64,000 bases of DNA from Phoronis australis (lineage: Eukaryota > Phoronida > Phoronidae). The stretch covers positions 311,910 through 375,909 of the forward strand of contig NMRA01000201.1 of assembly GCA_002633005.1 (NCBI GenBank), in the 5' to 3' direction. Of the stretch, positions 1 through 13,799 are shown in pieces. The notes beneath the pieces are model-generated. The model made no database searches. It was not told the DNA's origin and saw only the letters and a program-made list of their open reading frames with translations. Position 1 is the first letter of the stretch, and the number at the start of each line of letters is the position of its first letter. The position numbers and the translations under genes were made by a program.

Positions 1-761
1 ACGAAGAAAAGTCACACGTATCGCATGAGTACTGTCGCACGTTTGATGAGTGCATGCGTTTCACATGATTGGTCAGGTTTTCTGACGAATCACTGGCATA
101 TGAGCACACTTTGCACAGGTACATGTCTTGCCCATTGCAGGTCGTCTTCATGAAACGTCCGAGAGCAAAGTCTGTCGTCACTGGTGGCTGCGATTCATCA
201 TCACCACCAACAGCTGTGGGAATCCCACGCTGCTGTTGGCCACCAGACACACGTCGAATACGTGTCACAATTGATGGCTTCCTCTTCGACTTGGTAGATA
301 CGAACTCCTCAACGGCATTGACAAGCTTTGAATGATGCACTAGTCTGGTATGTCGTTCCAACTTGTGTCGGTACTTGGATGCATAGTCACACTTGTCGCA
401 CTGCCAAATAGACAACTTCTCGCCGTGCACGTGGGCCTTGTGTTGAAGAAACTGGCGAGGCTTGATAGTGGCGAAGTCGCAGTGGTCCACTTCACAGACG
501 TAATTCCGCGAGTACTGACGCGATCGTTCCGGGTCCTTATTCTTCTTGTGGGATGACGTTGGCTTCCCCACACCACTGGCCAGCCTCGGAGATGAAGAGG
601 ATGAGGATGAACTGCACAGGTTAACATGGCGCTGGAACAGCACCTCGTTTCGTGTGGTGAAACTGCAGCTAGAACAAGCCTTCTCCTCTTTCTTTGGTCT
701 TGTGAATGGAAGCTTCAAGGCAAATGACATCGTTCCTCTGATCAGTGGCCAGTCAACAGCC
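1..761 (-). CDS. C2H2 zinc-finger protein, 5' part (gene runs off the left edge)
   Basis: One reading frame is open on the minus strand from 761 to the window edge. A good acceptor (polypyrimidine then cag) precedes base 761. The first ATG is at 730..728, but the frame is open back to the acceptor, so this is either an internal exon or a first coding exon behind a 5' UTR exon. From that ATG 243 codons are visible. Zinc fingers, in order: a C2HC finger near residue 19 (CSSC...RHVNLC), a C-x4-C finger (CEVDHC), a C-x2-C-x12-H-x4-H finger (CDKCDY...HTRLVH), a linker rich in Lys/Arg and Gln, another C-x2-C-x12-H-x4-H finger (CKVCSY...HVKRMH), and a fifth starting at the edge (CDTCDF). Such proteins are usually nuclear DNA-binding regulators. 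The non-TGEKP linkers and spaced fingers do not identify a named orthologue. Confidence 0.88.
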
Positions 762-3700
762 CTGCAATAGAAACAGGAATACAATTTATATTGATAGGTC
801 ATTGATTATCTTTCTTTTTTAATACCTGTTTAACAACAATGATCTGTTCAGTGCTCAGCACTCTTTTCCATATATCGTTGATACATTCACTCACATTCAG
901 GCTCTCAAAGTACAAAGTCTTGGTCAAAATATCATGATTTATAGCTACACACAGCTATTGTGCTGGTAATCCTCATTAATAGTGCCTGTCATAAACAAAA
1001 TCAGCGACAACTGCACTATCTGTGATGAACTGCGATGCATCGCTGTTACTATTAACAGTAGTTTAAGACTATTACAGAGGGTCACCGACACCGTAGCTCC
1101 ACCATGGACTATAAATACCAGAGTGACACCGCAGGGCCACCGCGCAAGCTACCGTAGTGATCCCTAGGCATCCAAGAGTACCCGTGACAACTACCAACAA
1201 AATTTCTCATGCATACGGTAATTAGTTCGAAGTCTTGAGAACATCTGTTGTTGTCAGTTTTTTCACCAAAGCACTACAGTTTTCCTACAACTTTTCAAAA
1301 TGCGATAAAATTGGACACACCAAAATTCACCGAGGACAGTGCCACGACAGTGTGACTTAGGCCCTACTGTCGAGTACACAAAGAAGCAATGCTCACTGTT
1401 CCACTATTAGTTTGAAATGAACTAACATTTAGCAATATCATATTTCACCACACCTAACCATAAGCAGTTCAGAGTTCATTTACAAACAAAAATTGTTATT
1501 ACTTATGATCATATCTAGGCAGTCTCCCTCACAGCTTTTTATTTATTCAACATATATAGTTAACTATAAACAAAACATAGAACATTTCTGAATGAAAAAT
1601 CATGTCTTTTAGTTTAATTATCTACTTTCTGATACAAAGCTAATCCATTTCAATCAAGGGTCACACTTACAATAGTTAGCAAGAAACATAGGTTCCAACT
1701 GCCCTTTGCAAATACCACATGCAAGGTATTGCAGCATCAAATATTCAGGTAAAACATTGATCAAAACAAATGTATTGATTCGAAAGAACTCAACCTTGTT
1801 GGATTATCAAACTGTACACATGGTGAAACACTGGAAGTGGTTCATGCTCTCCAGGTAGCCTAAAGGATATTGATCAAACGGATACTTCCCTCAACTGGAC
1901 GTAGAAAGCAGACACCAATATAGGCTTCAACAACCGGCATGACAAACAATTTAAAACACACTTCCTGTAAGTGTCAACCAGGCTAAATTGCAAACATTAC
2001 AGATCCACCATATGGTGCAAAAATAAAACCGAAATGGTCCAGTCCGTCTAAAGCACTGTTATCAAACACATGATTTTTCAACCGGATAAACTAGAGATAC
2101 TAAAATAGGTGTAAGAAACTGGGTGAGAAGCCACCCAACATGCTTCCTGCACTGTGTAAGTGTCTTGCCCCAATAGCTCTGAAAACGGACTCCATCAATT
2201 CATACCAACAGCAGAGTGTAAAAAGGAAACAGGACTAAAATAGGTGACATTTGTAGGCATGAAAATAATATTCAATAACTAAAAAACTGTACATTGGTCT
2301 TTGAGAAGTCAGTTTCCACTATCTTTGTTTTTGTCATGTAAATAAGTAGCAGATTTTCAAAAAGTAGAAAAAATTTTATGACTTGATCAAGAGCTGAAAT
2401 AATTACGGCTTTGTCTAAACATTTTCACTTGACAACAAGGCATCTCCCATGCTACAAACCCAACTAAAGCACAGAACACGATATTAATGTCTCAGTTGTC
2501 AACTATGAGACCACCAACAATCCATGTAGTCATCAGCTGCCATCCACATTTGGCTAAATTGAGACACATTAATTATGGACATGGCAGTGACAGAAAAATG
2601 AGAGCTGAATGGAAAATCAATGCGTTGGCTGTTGGCCCATTTAGCTTCCATTTCTCAAGCTGCACCAACGGTCTTATGGCACTCGAGCGTATGATAGCTG
2701 AAGCAAACTACAACAAAGTGATACATGCACATATCAGGGCTGGGTTGCAAAAAACTTCAAAGTTATCCGCTGAATCTGGTACATTGTTTAACAATAACAA
2801 CACGGCACGTGATAATACGACATCGTTGTTGCTGTACGGTGTATAACTTTTATGCAACCGGGCCTTGAATAAGTCACCTGCAGCACTAATTAGGTTCACA
2901 CTGGAATACATTTGGGTCAGCGGACGTTGATCTTTCCGTTAAAGCATTTAATGAACTTCCTTCAGTAATTAGTTTCAGTGTGTCATTAGGAATGCAAAGG
3001 AGCCATATTACACAACGAAAAGAAGAAAGTTCTACTCCAAAACAACTTTTTAAAAGAGAGCGCCGTATGGACTTTAACCTGTTTTAAAGGGCTTATGGTA
3101 AAAACAGAATTTGGTTATAGAGTTGCCAACAAAACGACCCGTTAAGTCTTGTCAACAAAATTCTACAGATTATAAAAAATAAACTGTTGAAAGTTAAAAT
3201 GAAAGAGCATACTTCAAGGAATCCACATGCAAAAATTCACGTCATTTGCTCTTCCTGTTAAAAATGCGACAGCAGAACGATTGAAAATGGGTGAAAATGC
3301 ACCAGAGCCGCCATCTTGAAAATGACTTCCGGTTAAACAAAATTTTATAAAAGCTGATCAATAGCAACAAAAACGTAAACAGTTTGAAAGTAATTGGTCA
3401 ATATTTCCGCTATCTTTGACCGGAAGTCAACGTTTTTTTTGTACTATATGTGTTCTATAATAATCGTACCAAGTTTCAGCATTGTGCGTCAAAAATTGCG
3501 GCCTCTAGTTTTCCAAATAGCACATCCCTAAGATTTTCAAGTTCCCGTGGAGTTGGGGTTAATGGCAGGTTAAGTCCAAACCTGTGCTAGATCATGCCAT
3601 CTATGATCGTAAGCCTACCCGGTAACACAGGAAGATCTCTAGACGAACACGTTGTTGTCATCTGACGTTTGTTTTGAAGATCGTCTGCGTGTGTGAGTAA

Positions 3701-6264
3701 GCGAGCGCATGCGAGACACCCGAGTTCAATTGTAATTAAATGCAATCTAACGAGCTAGATGTGTATTGTATCTCAAGAAATTAGCACAAGCAGTAAAGCA
3801 GAACATGTTTTATTCAACACTGGCCGGTCTCATCTGCTAAAAAAAACGTTCGACAATTGTTTCGTTAAGGCCCATATTATTAGTCGCCGTGTGGCTGGAT
3901 GCATACGTGACTGACTGTTATTTTTCAGGTGTAAGGGTGAGTTAGCATTCACTGTCAGTTGCCACTTTATCGGATATTTGGCTTTAAAAACACCAATTAT
4001 GATTAATTAGACAATCCCTCTTAAAAATAATGCAAAAGTTTTTATGGTATTAGAAACTGTCGGAAATTAGTGCCAGTATTTATTTCTTGCCAATGCTATG
4101 CTACCCGTTGTGAATAGATAGGTCCAAAAAATTAATGTCTGCGATGTAGCACGCGCTTCCTGGCCACGTGCCTTTTATACCAATGTTATTAGTCTTCAGT
4201 TCGCTGTTTTTACATGTACAAAAAATTTGGAATCCTGTTGAGGGAGAAGATGTGGAATCTGTACGGGATAGATTCAATCCCGTTGACATGTACGCTGCGT
4301 CTGTTGTGAAAAGCCAGACCATAGTTTTAGAAGTTGGGTGTGCACGCAATGAACGGTCGATTGGGCAAATGCCCATGGAGCTACTGACATCTGACTTAGC
4401 GTGCAAGAGTCAAATATAACATCTGTGAATCCTTGATGTCTAGTTTGCAGTTATTGCCCACAGTTCAGTAGCGTGACCCAGTTTAAAGTAACGTACTATT
4501 TGATGCAAACATTACGAAGTATAGACACATGCTAATAATGCCACAGTTTTTCGTTCAGAAGTGCAAATGATAGAAATGTGTGAGCCAGTTAGAATCATAT
4601 CATATCTACTTGAGCTCAAGTGAGAACAGGTATTTCAGTGGTCCAATAAGGTAGTTTCAATGAAACTGACTGATCGTTATCCAAAGGTAAGTGTGTTGCG
4701 TACAGGTTGGGTGACAAAATTCTGGCGAGACTAGTCTTCACAAAGCTGGGGCTTTTGCACCTTAACTACATCAATTTTTAAAAAATCTAAGAACCTTTAT
4801 CAAAATAAACACAAATGACAATGAATGACATGTTGTCCTTGACCTCTAGCATGAAACAGCCAAGTTCCAACAAGCCTTCATGGCTTCAATATTGTTTTCT
4901 CTTGTTACGGTAAAACACCTAAGTTTGGTTTTGGTCTCCACCCAACACATTTTGTGACCTTGGATTAGCAAGGAATGCTGGCCCATTTAGTTTCAGCCAA
5001 GGTCTTGGGTTTTTTTGAAAATTTCCATAAAGGCACATAAGCAAGGGTAAGCAAGGTTTTAACACTATGATTAGCGACATGACTAGTAAAAAACAAATAC
5101 CGTATCATTTTGCTCATCTCAAGTGGATTATCTTTTTAGAAAAAGGCGGATTTTCTTTTTTAGAAAAAGATAACTCAACTAAAAACACTGAATCACAAAA
5201 TCGATTTTCAAAACCAAAAAAAAACAGACCAGAACCAGCTAGGCTTTTTGGCCACACATCAAACACAACCTCCACAATGGAAGATGACATTGGGTCACTC
5301 ATCACAACACTCATCACTCTCTCACCAGTAGCTATTGTTGCCCCATCTATTTCCTTGTCACAATTCAGCTGAGACCACCTCCAATCATACCCCTCAATGG
5401 CACAGAGACCAGCCTGAGCAAACACAAAAGCCTTATCAGCACTCCACACAAGACTACTAGAGGAATCTGTGCCACAGGCTCAATGCACTTTGGTTGCCAA
5501 CAACAGCATCAGATGAACCACAATAGCTTCCTTGTTATCTTAGCAGAATATTACATTTACCTGTAGTGACAGCCTAAGAGTTTCATAATAGACAATACTT
5601 TGAATAATAGCTTAGTGTCTTGTCACATGACAGTAGACCAAGAAGGTCACTACCAATACAGAATACCTGGTGACTTGAATCCACCCCATGGTCAATTCTG
5701 TGTTCCCCTGTATATTTTTAACTGAAAGACTGAGAATCCCTTTAAATTACCTGGACAAACACCAACAGTTTCACACACTCTCTCTCTGACCAGAAAGGCC
5801 ATCAATACAGCATATCCAGCAAGTGACAAGCCCACTGTCTATCAGAACGTGTGGTACAAAGTTGACAGAGGGCACCGTTGATCAGAGACCGGTCATTGTT
5901 ATCTCATCGAGACCAGCTTCACTGATCATCTGTGCAGGACCGAGACAAACAATCTTCATAGGGAAGTAGTCATCTAGCTTTGCCAGGTATGAAACCTGTG
6001 GACTTTCTTATCAGATACTATCAGCAGTGGTTGCTGCCAAGCCTTGAAGGTTCACACACACAAACACACACAAGCTGCTCCATATGACTTCCACCTGCAT
6101 TCTGATTGGCTAGACATCACCACAACAGTGCTCTGTTATACAGGAGTTCACAGGTAGATCAAGGAGAAAGCACATACTGCCTGTAATAGCTGGCACTGGT
6201 GGATACCAATGACTATATGCCTTTATACAAACCTATGACCCAAAACTAAAAGGCAGTTTTTCTG
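762..6264. other. Non-coding AT-rich stretch, no gene recognised
   Basis: This stretch lies upstream of the visible zinc-finger exon and may be its intron. It holds no recognisable protein domain. Short open frames (2487-2846, 4101-4419, 5067-5449) show no known motif; the minus frame at about 5114-5455 reads smoothly for ~110 codons but starts after a stop and has no ATG in a good context. Confidence 0.5.
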
Positions 6265-6570
6265 GCCCGGGGGGTACTCCCACAAAAGAGATATGTATTT
6301 TGTGCCCCTCAAAACGATGACTTTTTACAACCAGTTCTCCTGTTCTGACAAAATTCAGCTGGTCAAAAGAATGACTCCAAAAGGTTCTAGGCTTATAGAA
6401 TTGACCCATAGAAAAGTACGTTGTTCTAAAACAATACCTTATGAATGGGTGACCCCTCCATCGGAGCTCTTTAAAAATGAGTTCCTTTTTTCTCTATCTA
6501 AACAGAAGAGTATCCTAATTTTCCCGCTGTACCTCCATCAAGTATACCCCCCCTTCCAGGGAAAAGCCAG
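6265..6570 (+). repeat. MITE-like dispersed repeat, GGGGGTACTCCC family, copy 1
   Basis: The segment begins with a run of G followed by GTACTCCC and ends in C-rich sequence near a second short GTA-C run. Similar ends recur in reverse orientation near 10735-10747 (GGGAGTATCCCCC) and 18031-18045 (GGGAGTACCCTCC), with shared internal words such as AAAAAGTCACCCTTC. Boundaries are approximate. Confidence 0.45.
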
Positions 6571-9500
6571 CCACACAGAACTGCTAACAACTCATACACG
6601 GCGGACAGCCACTTGTTGTTTACCAAAAAGGAAAGTTATGAAAATGAATAAAAAGAGAGCACAGATGACGGAGTAACACATTCCATATTTTTGAGCAGGT
6701 AACCTTCAAATTAAAATTACTCAATACTTTTCCCTCAGAAACTGGTGACATGATTTCTGTATAAAAAGAGCATGAACCACCAGGGGACACGTAATAAATC
6801 ATTTTTAGCTCCAACGTTTGAAAAATGCTCAAAAATCGAAAAATCCACGAATTTCCCTTTTGATAAGTGGACACAATGTCATCCTGAGGGAATAACAATT
6901 GTGCAATCTGGATGGTAAAACCCCAAAAAGTACATAAAAAATCAACAGCAGCCAGACAATGCTGGAGCGTCTAACAACAGGCGAGCCAGCACCCAATGAT
7001 ACCAGAGGTCAACCCTACTGTGTGTGTGCCCACCAGTCTGTCTTCACAACCAAGACAGTGGTAACCTGGAGATAAATCAACCTGAAACCAGACACCTTGA
7101 TTTAAGTGCTTGCTTGCCCAGGTAAATGACAATCCACAGTAGTGGTCTCTGAACTGTGGGCGCCAGGACAATGATTCTAGTCATGTTCTCCAAGTGGTAT
7201 ATTGACTACTGTGGTGAAACTCCAGGTAGCCTGAGGCCTAATGACCATAAAGGTGACTGGAGACAGGAGACTGACAATAAATAAATTACCAGCAGCAGTG
7301 AGGTGTGTTATCTCCCTAAATTATCTTCTGCAAGGCCAAACACACAGACATACCTACTTAACTAACCTTGTTGGCAAATGACTCCATAATGAAAGATAAG
7401 GATTTTCAAGATCTAGTAGTAGTTTCCAGAGAAAAATGCAATCAAAATAAGCAGGGAGTAAGAAAAGGCAAAAGCTTAATTTATGCCAAGAACAAATATC
7501 GCAGCATAAGGTGTTTCACAGGGCAAGCAAACACCTAATGCTCTGTTCCTCAGAAATCAACAATCTGACAAGAGTACTAGCCAAATCCTTATTTGGGAAT
7601 TTTACTCGTTTTAAACTGCTGGTCTGGATCAATGCAGTTAAGTGCATAGGAGTTGTGCGGCTAAAGTGAAAATATCTTGAAAACAGTAACACTCAGAGTT
7701 TTAAAAACTTTCGCCGCGAGAAGTGGTAACTTACACACTGGGTTGAGGGATGAACCCAAGTCGCTCAGTATTAACAAGAGTTTTACATCTCTACATCTGG
7801 ACAATTCGCCAAGTCTGAACTACAATACACGGCGATGATCTTTATTACACAAAAACTCCTTAAATTAATGAATGGAACAAGGCGAGATGAAATGATGCAT
7901 ATCGTAATACATACTTTTTGTGGCTTGCTTATTTAAGCGCATTTTTACTGTATTTAGTGCAGGTTATGTTTTATGAAAAAATAAAAAATGAAAGCGCTCT
8001 GACGAGTGACACGTGGTGAAATCAATTAAAAATTTGAAGTTTCGATCAAAGGATTGCGGAGCTAGAATATAATTTTAAAAAATGGCCGTCACAGCGCCAT
8101 CTTGCGTCTGATTTCGCCCAACAACGAAAGTCCTCAGGCTATTGACTAAGTAAATACTGTTCGTAAATTTCAAATAGATCAGACGAAAAATACAATCTCT
8201 AGAACAAATATGATAGGCTAACAAAGTACAGCTATGAATAACGCCAACAAAAGAGCAGTCATCTGAGCAGTAAATCTAGAATATTGCGAGAATGGAAAGT
8301 CAGAGCAAGAAACGGGTTTCAAAATGCTGATAGCGCTTGAAAAGATCTATCCACATACCAAATTTCAGACAGATCCGTCAAGCGATAATGAAGATAGGGA
8401 ACAAAAACTCAGTTATTTGGAGATCACTCGTCGGAAAATCTCAAATAACTCAAGAATGACAATAGCTAGAAAAAATAAATGAGACACTTGTGATAGCTCT
8501 AAGAATAATCTACAGACAAAAAAAATCATAAAAATCCCAACAGAAACAGCAGATCCATGGCTCCGCAAACGAAAAAAGGGAGAAATGGCCACACCATCAT
8601 CTTGTATCCGATTTCAACCAAAAGCAATAGTCTTTGAGCCATTCACAGGACACATGTGTGAATTTCACATTGAGCCGATAAGAATTGCGAAACAAAGAAA
8701 CAAAAAATTTTATGACAAAGCAGCATACTTTGACGAATTTCATTTCATCAAGTAAAAATTCATTTGTCCACCATATCATGTCTTTAATGTTGGTGAAATT
8801 TTACCTCACGTACGTAAACCATAGAAAAAAATACGCACAGAAATACCCCACGGAGCCCACTGTAACAAGCCATCCATTCAGGACAACACAACTAATAGTG
8901 AAATATGTACACAGGGAGCCCAGCACAGAGCCAGTCAGCAAGAGCAGCTCAAGAACACTTCCTAATCTGTTGAAGCCTGCACAGGTGAGCTTTATATCAA
9001 TACAATGAGCGGAGGGTGATTTACAACCATGCCACATGCAGCTAACTGCCAATGCACACAACAAGCATCCAATACAGCTGTTGATGTGAGTGCTAACTGA
9101 GAGTGCTATCAACAGGTAGACTAAGAACACAGTATGCAGCTCAGAGAATGATACTGGCTCTGGTTGACTCGGCGGAGTTACATGAAAGGTAATGGTTGGA
9201 CAGACAGAAAATCAGAGGGAACACAGATAATCTGGAAATAAAGAGCATTTTCCATCACCAGTAATATGAAGTGGCCATTACTGTGACAGTTAAACTGAAT
9301 GGGGTGGAGGTTGCCTGCTTTTGGAATAACAAGAAAATGTAGTTCATGTGAATAAAAAACATTCTCCTAAGTATTAACAGCACGTTTTGCCTTATTCTGT
9401 ATAAAAGAACTTTCTTAGCGAGATATAACAACAACTTGCAACTCCCTCATATCTAAAAGAAGGGAAATGAGTTTCTCATGTTTCTTCGAGATGATGACAG

Positions 9501-10372
9501 GACTTTTTGAAGCATTTGTCCATCAGAAGCTCCACAAACTCACAAAAGGAAATCACAGGATGTCTAACAGTAAAAACCACAAGGCAACCTCAACAGTAGC
9601 TAACTAATATCCAAAGCCTTTCAAAAAACTATTACGCACGAAAGTATGTTGTGTAAATACCATTTTTTTAGTTCCGAATAATAATACCGCACAGGAACTT
9701 AAGTAATCAGAAGAAAAAATAAAAGTCCCAGGACGCCTTCCAATCAGGCCTCAAAACATTGCTCAGTCCCTCTTGCCTTATGCTCGGTGTAGATCGTAGA
9801 CAAGAGATTCCCAACTACCGATATTTTCTTATGGAGATCTCAGATTCAGCTTGCAGTTAGGGAGTACATGACCTATTGCAGGAAGTGTAGTGTGCATAAC
9901 ACAAGGTACTTACTGCTGGTGAATGGTGATGTCCTGGTGGTGGTGGCAGTATATGTCACAGATTTTGTACATAGGGAATACTACATATTTGGCGACATAA
10001 TATTCTATCCTGCCAGCCCAGATCACCCCACATCAAAAGAACATCAGGTCATTGTTATTCTAAAACACTTTTACAGAAATGAAACCAAACTCAGAAATCC
10101 TTTGCTCAAGAAACTTTCTTGAAAACTTAGTGATTTGTCATAATTTAATCGAACAGTTTTTGCGTGTCACTGAGCGATTCTGCCCTAGAACATAAAGCTG
10201 AACCCAGCACTGAGCCAAAAGCACAGCCACAACAGCTCCAACAACCACTAAGCCATCAGCTGCAAGCTTGGTGGGAGCAAGGCTAAATATTTGATGGAGG
10301 TATGCAGCTGGATAACTGGGATACTTACCCATTCAGAAAGTGGACATTTGTGCACTGATGTTCCATTGAAAA
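6571..10372. other. Non-coding stretch with a degenerate ~540-bp direct repeat
   Basis: No gene is recognised. Around 8080-8110 and 8590-8620 the same theme recurs (ATGGCC then CCATC/CATCATCTTG then CCGATTTC-like words), suggesting an old tandem or dispersed repeat. A hydrophobic minus-strand frame at 8801-9130 has no recognisable family. Confidence 0.4.
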
Positions 10373-10750
10373 GTCACCCTTCAACAGGGGTTTGTTTTGG
10401 AAACACCGCCATTTCTTAGGGGTACATTCTATAAAAGTAACCATCCATAGGGACTCTTGAACAGCTCACTTTTTAACTAATTAATTCCAAGACTACATGC
10501 CTTGCAGTCAAAAATTAGTATTTTTTGCAACACAAATTTGAAAAAAAAAACATGTCGATTTGTGCAGATGGATAGCAAAGATATTCTCAGAGTTTCAAAC
10601 TCCCTTTTGTAGAGAATTATATTGGATAAGGCATTTTTGTATGGATAATTTGTCAAAAAGGACAGCTTTCACAGGGAAACTGGTCTTGAAAAAGTCAGCC
10701 AAGTCAGTGGCAGATCCTGTTTTCCTCTTCTAGGGAGTATCCCCCAGGAC
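10373..10750 (-). repeat. MITE-like dispersed repeat, GGGGGTACTCCC family, copy 2 (diverged)
   Basis: The segment shares AAAAGTCACCCTTC and an end reading GGGAGTATCCCCC with the copies at 6265 and 17930, in the opposite orientation to the first copy. It is diverged; limits are approximate. Confidence 0.35.
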
Positions 10751-12380
10751 TACATGCATGGATGGCACAAACCAATACTGTACAACTCAGTGAACAAGCA
10801 CCTGCCTCATGACACAGTATGCACTAAGACCAGAACCATTGGCAACAACCATGGGGGCACCATCAATAGACTAAATGCCCTCAATGGCCAACATGATGAC
10901 AATAGATCAATATTATCCCTAGTGGCAGTTACTGATCAAACATTGATGCCATATGAGTAAGTGAGCCCAGAGTCTGGGTGATCTTCAGCAGTTGTAGATG
11001 GTAACTTGGTGGTCCTCAGGACAACTTCTGATTACTAAAAACGATAACAACCAAGGGTTCAGTTCAACTAACTAGGCCATATTGTCAATCAAAAACTTCA
11101 GGATCTAAAAACTAATCCAGCAGATGGAGCCAGGTGGCTCTGCAACGAAAGGAGAAAATTAAAATGAGTTTCCAGAACTGTTCAACTAGTAATTTGTTCA
11201 TCACCTACTTCACCTGTATGAATGTTAATGTTCAACATCTGCTGAATGTAACTATACTTTCTGAAAGCTCAAACTTCAGCTGCGTTATTGAACGACACAA
11301 TAATCTTTATCCACAGGACACAATCACTCAGAAGGGCCCCAGCAAATTAATGTTCATAATGAAGGACTCCAGTATAATAATCATTTAGTAATATTACATA
11401 TTTGTAAAGTTATACACTTTACGTAAAATGGCCTCAACCGAAGCGGTGCAAATGTCAGGTGATCTCCATCTTATAATTATGTATTAAGTTAAATGGAATA
11501 GTTGGGCACCTGTAGTGTTTTCAACCACTTTTGGTTAAATAACCACATTTCATAAATGGAAAGTATATGAGTAGATATCTCTTTCTTTCTACTTTTCTTT
11601 GACTGTCCATCAATCCAACTGGTGAATGGAAGGATTTATATCAAACTCATTTGATAAAAACATGTTGTATTTAGTTTACTTTTTAATTTAATTTTTGAAT
11701 TTCTGTTTGCACTCCAACAAAATGGCTGCCAGTGTTTAATGGCGCTGAACTTCACTTTATATGTAGTGATACTATTTATAGACGAGACACATTCTATGTT
11801 CTTAAGTGGTGAAAATGAGTTTCTTCACGAAATGTTTTCATGATTCAACTAAAAAACAAAAAACAGAAAAGCTATAGAAAAATGGCTTCATAACACCAGT
11901 TCAATCTTATAACTACATGCATTCAGGTATTGAGTTCACATTACAGTCATATAACAATATAGTAAAGACAGTGGTCTCTTCAACAGCACCACCTAATGCG
12001 AGACATTGAGTCTCGTATTCTTTAGTACACCATAAGCATGCTGACACTGCATCATGTCAGTGAGGTTTTAAATGTTGTCGATAGCAATGCATTACAGAAT
12101 GGCTACATTATTTTTGACACGGATGCATGGCTGGAACATTGGGATACCTACCTAAAATCTCACCAATTTTTCTAGGGCTTCTAACATTGCTGCGACTCCC
12201 CACAACGTTTCAAAATTTTATCTGATGGTACCTATGGTACAAATCTTGAGCACAGAAAACCCTTCAGTTTGGTTGTTGGGTGAAAAAATGATAAAATAGA
12301 ATTTCACTTGTAGGCCAAATTGCGTCCTTAACGAGTAAAATTTACATGCACATGCTTTTAACCCACTTTTACAAGAGACA

Positions 12381-12448
12381 GTTGTCATTGTGTTAGTTGT
12401 CATTGTGTTAGTTGTAATGGTGTTAGTTGTCATTGTGTTAGTTGTCAT
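12381..12448 (+). repeat. 15-bp tandem repeat, about 4.5 copies
   Basis: The unit GTTGTCATTGTGTTA is repeated with one variant copy (AATGG instead of CATTG). On the minus strand it reads as repeated Met-Thr-Thr-Asn-Thr because 15 is a multiple of three, but no coding gene is implied. It lies just upstream of the duplicated block that starts at 12598. Confidence 0.85.
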
Positions 12449-12897
12449 GACGCAACTTGCTCTACTTTAGTCGCATTTACACGACATTAGATCGCGAACT
12501 GGATCAGCATGAGTCACTTACAGGAAGACTGTCTGTGTATGCTCGCATAAACAATAGCGAATGTCCAAACCACATGGAATGCCAGCCGATCACCCAAATA
12601 CACGCTATTGCACAAGCAAGCGCATTGAAAGATGATCCCTTTCCACCCTGCCCCAGTTGTGTTTAGATGTGTAGTTTAAACTGACCCAACTGTTCAAGTG
12701 CAACTCGCTCTACCTATCAAACAGGTGTCAAAAATGGGCTGTTCCGTGTTATCTGCTCCGTAACAGCTGTTTCTCCTGTAAATGCAACTTTAGCCACAAA
12801 ACGTTTCCAATAAAATAGAGAGCCTTTATGGAAGTCACCGTCTCATAGAGTTTGTTACTGTAACATAAGCCTTTAATTGCAAGTTATTTCAAAAATA

Positions 12898-13170
12898 TTA
12901 CCATAACCCTAGGTACAGTGGACTCCTTCCCTTGAGGGAATTTATAGTGAATGAACCCACCACTCCTGTTCTGACCAATACATCCTGTAAACCTTTGTGT
13001 GAGTACCCCAATGGTAAGTAACATCTGCACTTATTGAGCCATGCTGTCAATAAGAGGCTATTGTGCAGAACATTGCCATCAACCAGAGGTACAGCATCCC
13101 CTCTTGGGTGCTCCAATATTGTATTTTTACGTGGGTTGGCGATTGGGAAATCAGGGAGCCTGCAAGGTGA
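12898..13170 (-). other. Unrecognised open frame inside duplicated block (copy A)
   Basis: The minus-strand frame is open for about 90 codons after an in-frame TAA, ending at the TAA near 12898. The inner part includes the stretch GDAVPLVDGNVLHNSLLL. The same frame is kept in copy B (14766-14984 and upstream) with one Cys-to-Arg change. No ATG is present in a good context and no family is recognised; it may be an old exon or transposon fragment. Confidence 0.25.
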
Positions 13171-13289
13171 ATCTCCACCCTTTTAAAGTATAAGAAAGAT
13201 CAGAGGGGAACCGTTTAATGGGACCATCTATGAAATATCACGCTTTCGTAAACAGGCTTTCCTAACATGATCCTTTTGAACGGTTTTAA

Positions 13290-13625
13290 AGACGAAGGCA
13301 ACCCTTTTCCATGTCTTTTTTAGCAAAAATAAGGTTCATTGGTTATCCCAGATATATTTTCCACTTAATTACAGCTTTTCATAATTTAATTAATTATTTG
13401 TTCTCTACTCCGGAAGTGACGTTTTTGGAGGCAAGCATTTCGCACCAATTTCTTTTCATATAGTCTGACTGTGAGAGCTGCCAAGTCAGTCATTGTTCTA
13501 TCTCGGTTGTGATAAGTTCGGTCGTCGTTTGCTATTGTTTACGAGTCAGTCAACATGCCACACTGTTGCTGCGTACCGGGATGTACTCATTATTGTCTCA
13601 CGGACAGAGGTTCAACTGACACACT
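13290..13625 (+). mobile_element. Left end of TTAA transposon, interrupted by retroelement sequence
   Basis: The sequence starts with TTAA then AGACGAAGGCAACC, and runs through the terminal repeat (including GGAAGTGACG) to an ATG at about 13554 that opens a THAP-like N-terminus (MPHCCCVPGCTHYC, with the C-x4-C half of the THAP zinc site). It is cut at 13625 by unrelated sequence. The uninterrupted version is at 15158-16036. Confidence 0.75.
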
Positions 13626-13773
13626 GTTGTGTATTGGCAATGCTACTTGTGGTTTTCCTTAGAATATAGCCATGTGGTATTTATGCCCACAAGCCACGTG
13701 CTCACCCCCTTCTTGTATTAGTTCTCCAAGTGAATAGACGTATTATAATTTACTCTCATCTGTGTTGTTTTAC
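13625..13773 (+). mobile_element. Putative 5' LTR of a Ty3-type retroelement
   Basis: The segment begins with TGTTGTG at the exact breakpoint of copy A and is followed at 13774 by TGG, where a tRNA primer-binding site would start (TGGTTCTACGAACACA). The gag start codon lies 27 bases later. No matching 3' LTR is in the window, so the LTR assignment rests on position and the TG start only. Confidence 0.4.
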
Positions 13774-13799
13774 TGGTTCTACGAACACAAAGGATAAAA

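Larger units (their letters stand above)
12598..13625 (+). repeat. Direct duplication, copy A (1028 bp)
   Basis: This block matches 14404-15493 almost base for base, apart from scattered substitutions and a deletion of about 54 bases near 12740. It contains a minus-strand frame (12898-13116) and, from 13290, the left end of a TTAA-type transposon (TTAA at 13286-13289 followed by AGACGAAGGCAACC). The match stops at GACACACT, exactly where the presumed retroelement LTR (TGTTGTG) begins. Either a true duplication or two haplotypes placed in tandem would explain it. Confidence 0.9.

Noticed and set aside
5114-5455. Minus-strand frame with protein-like composition
   Set aside because: No ATG start, no splice support and no recognised family; it ends in low-complexity Phe-rich sequence.
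8801-9130. Hydrophobic 109-codon minus-strand frame as a membrane protein
   Set aside because: It has no family signature, poor start context, and lies in repeat-like AT-rich sequence; hydrophobicity follows from T-rich codons.
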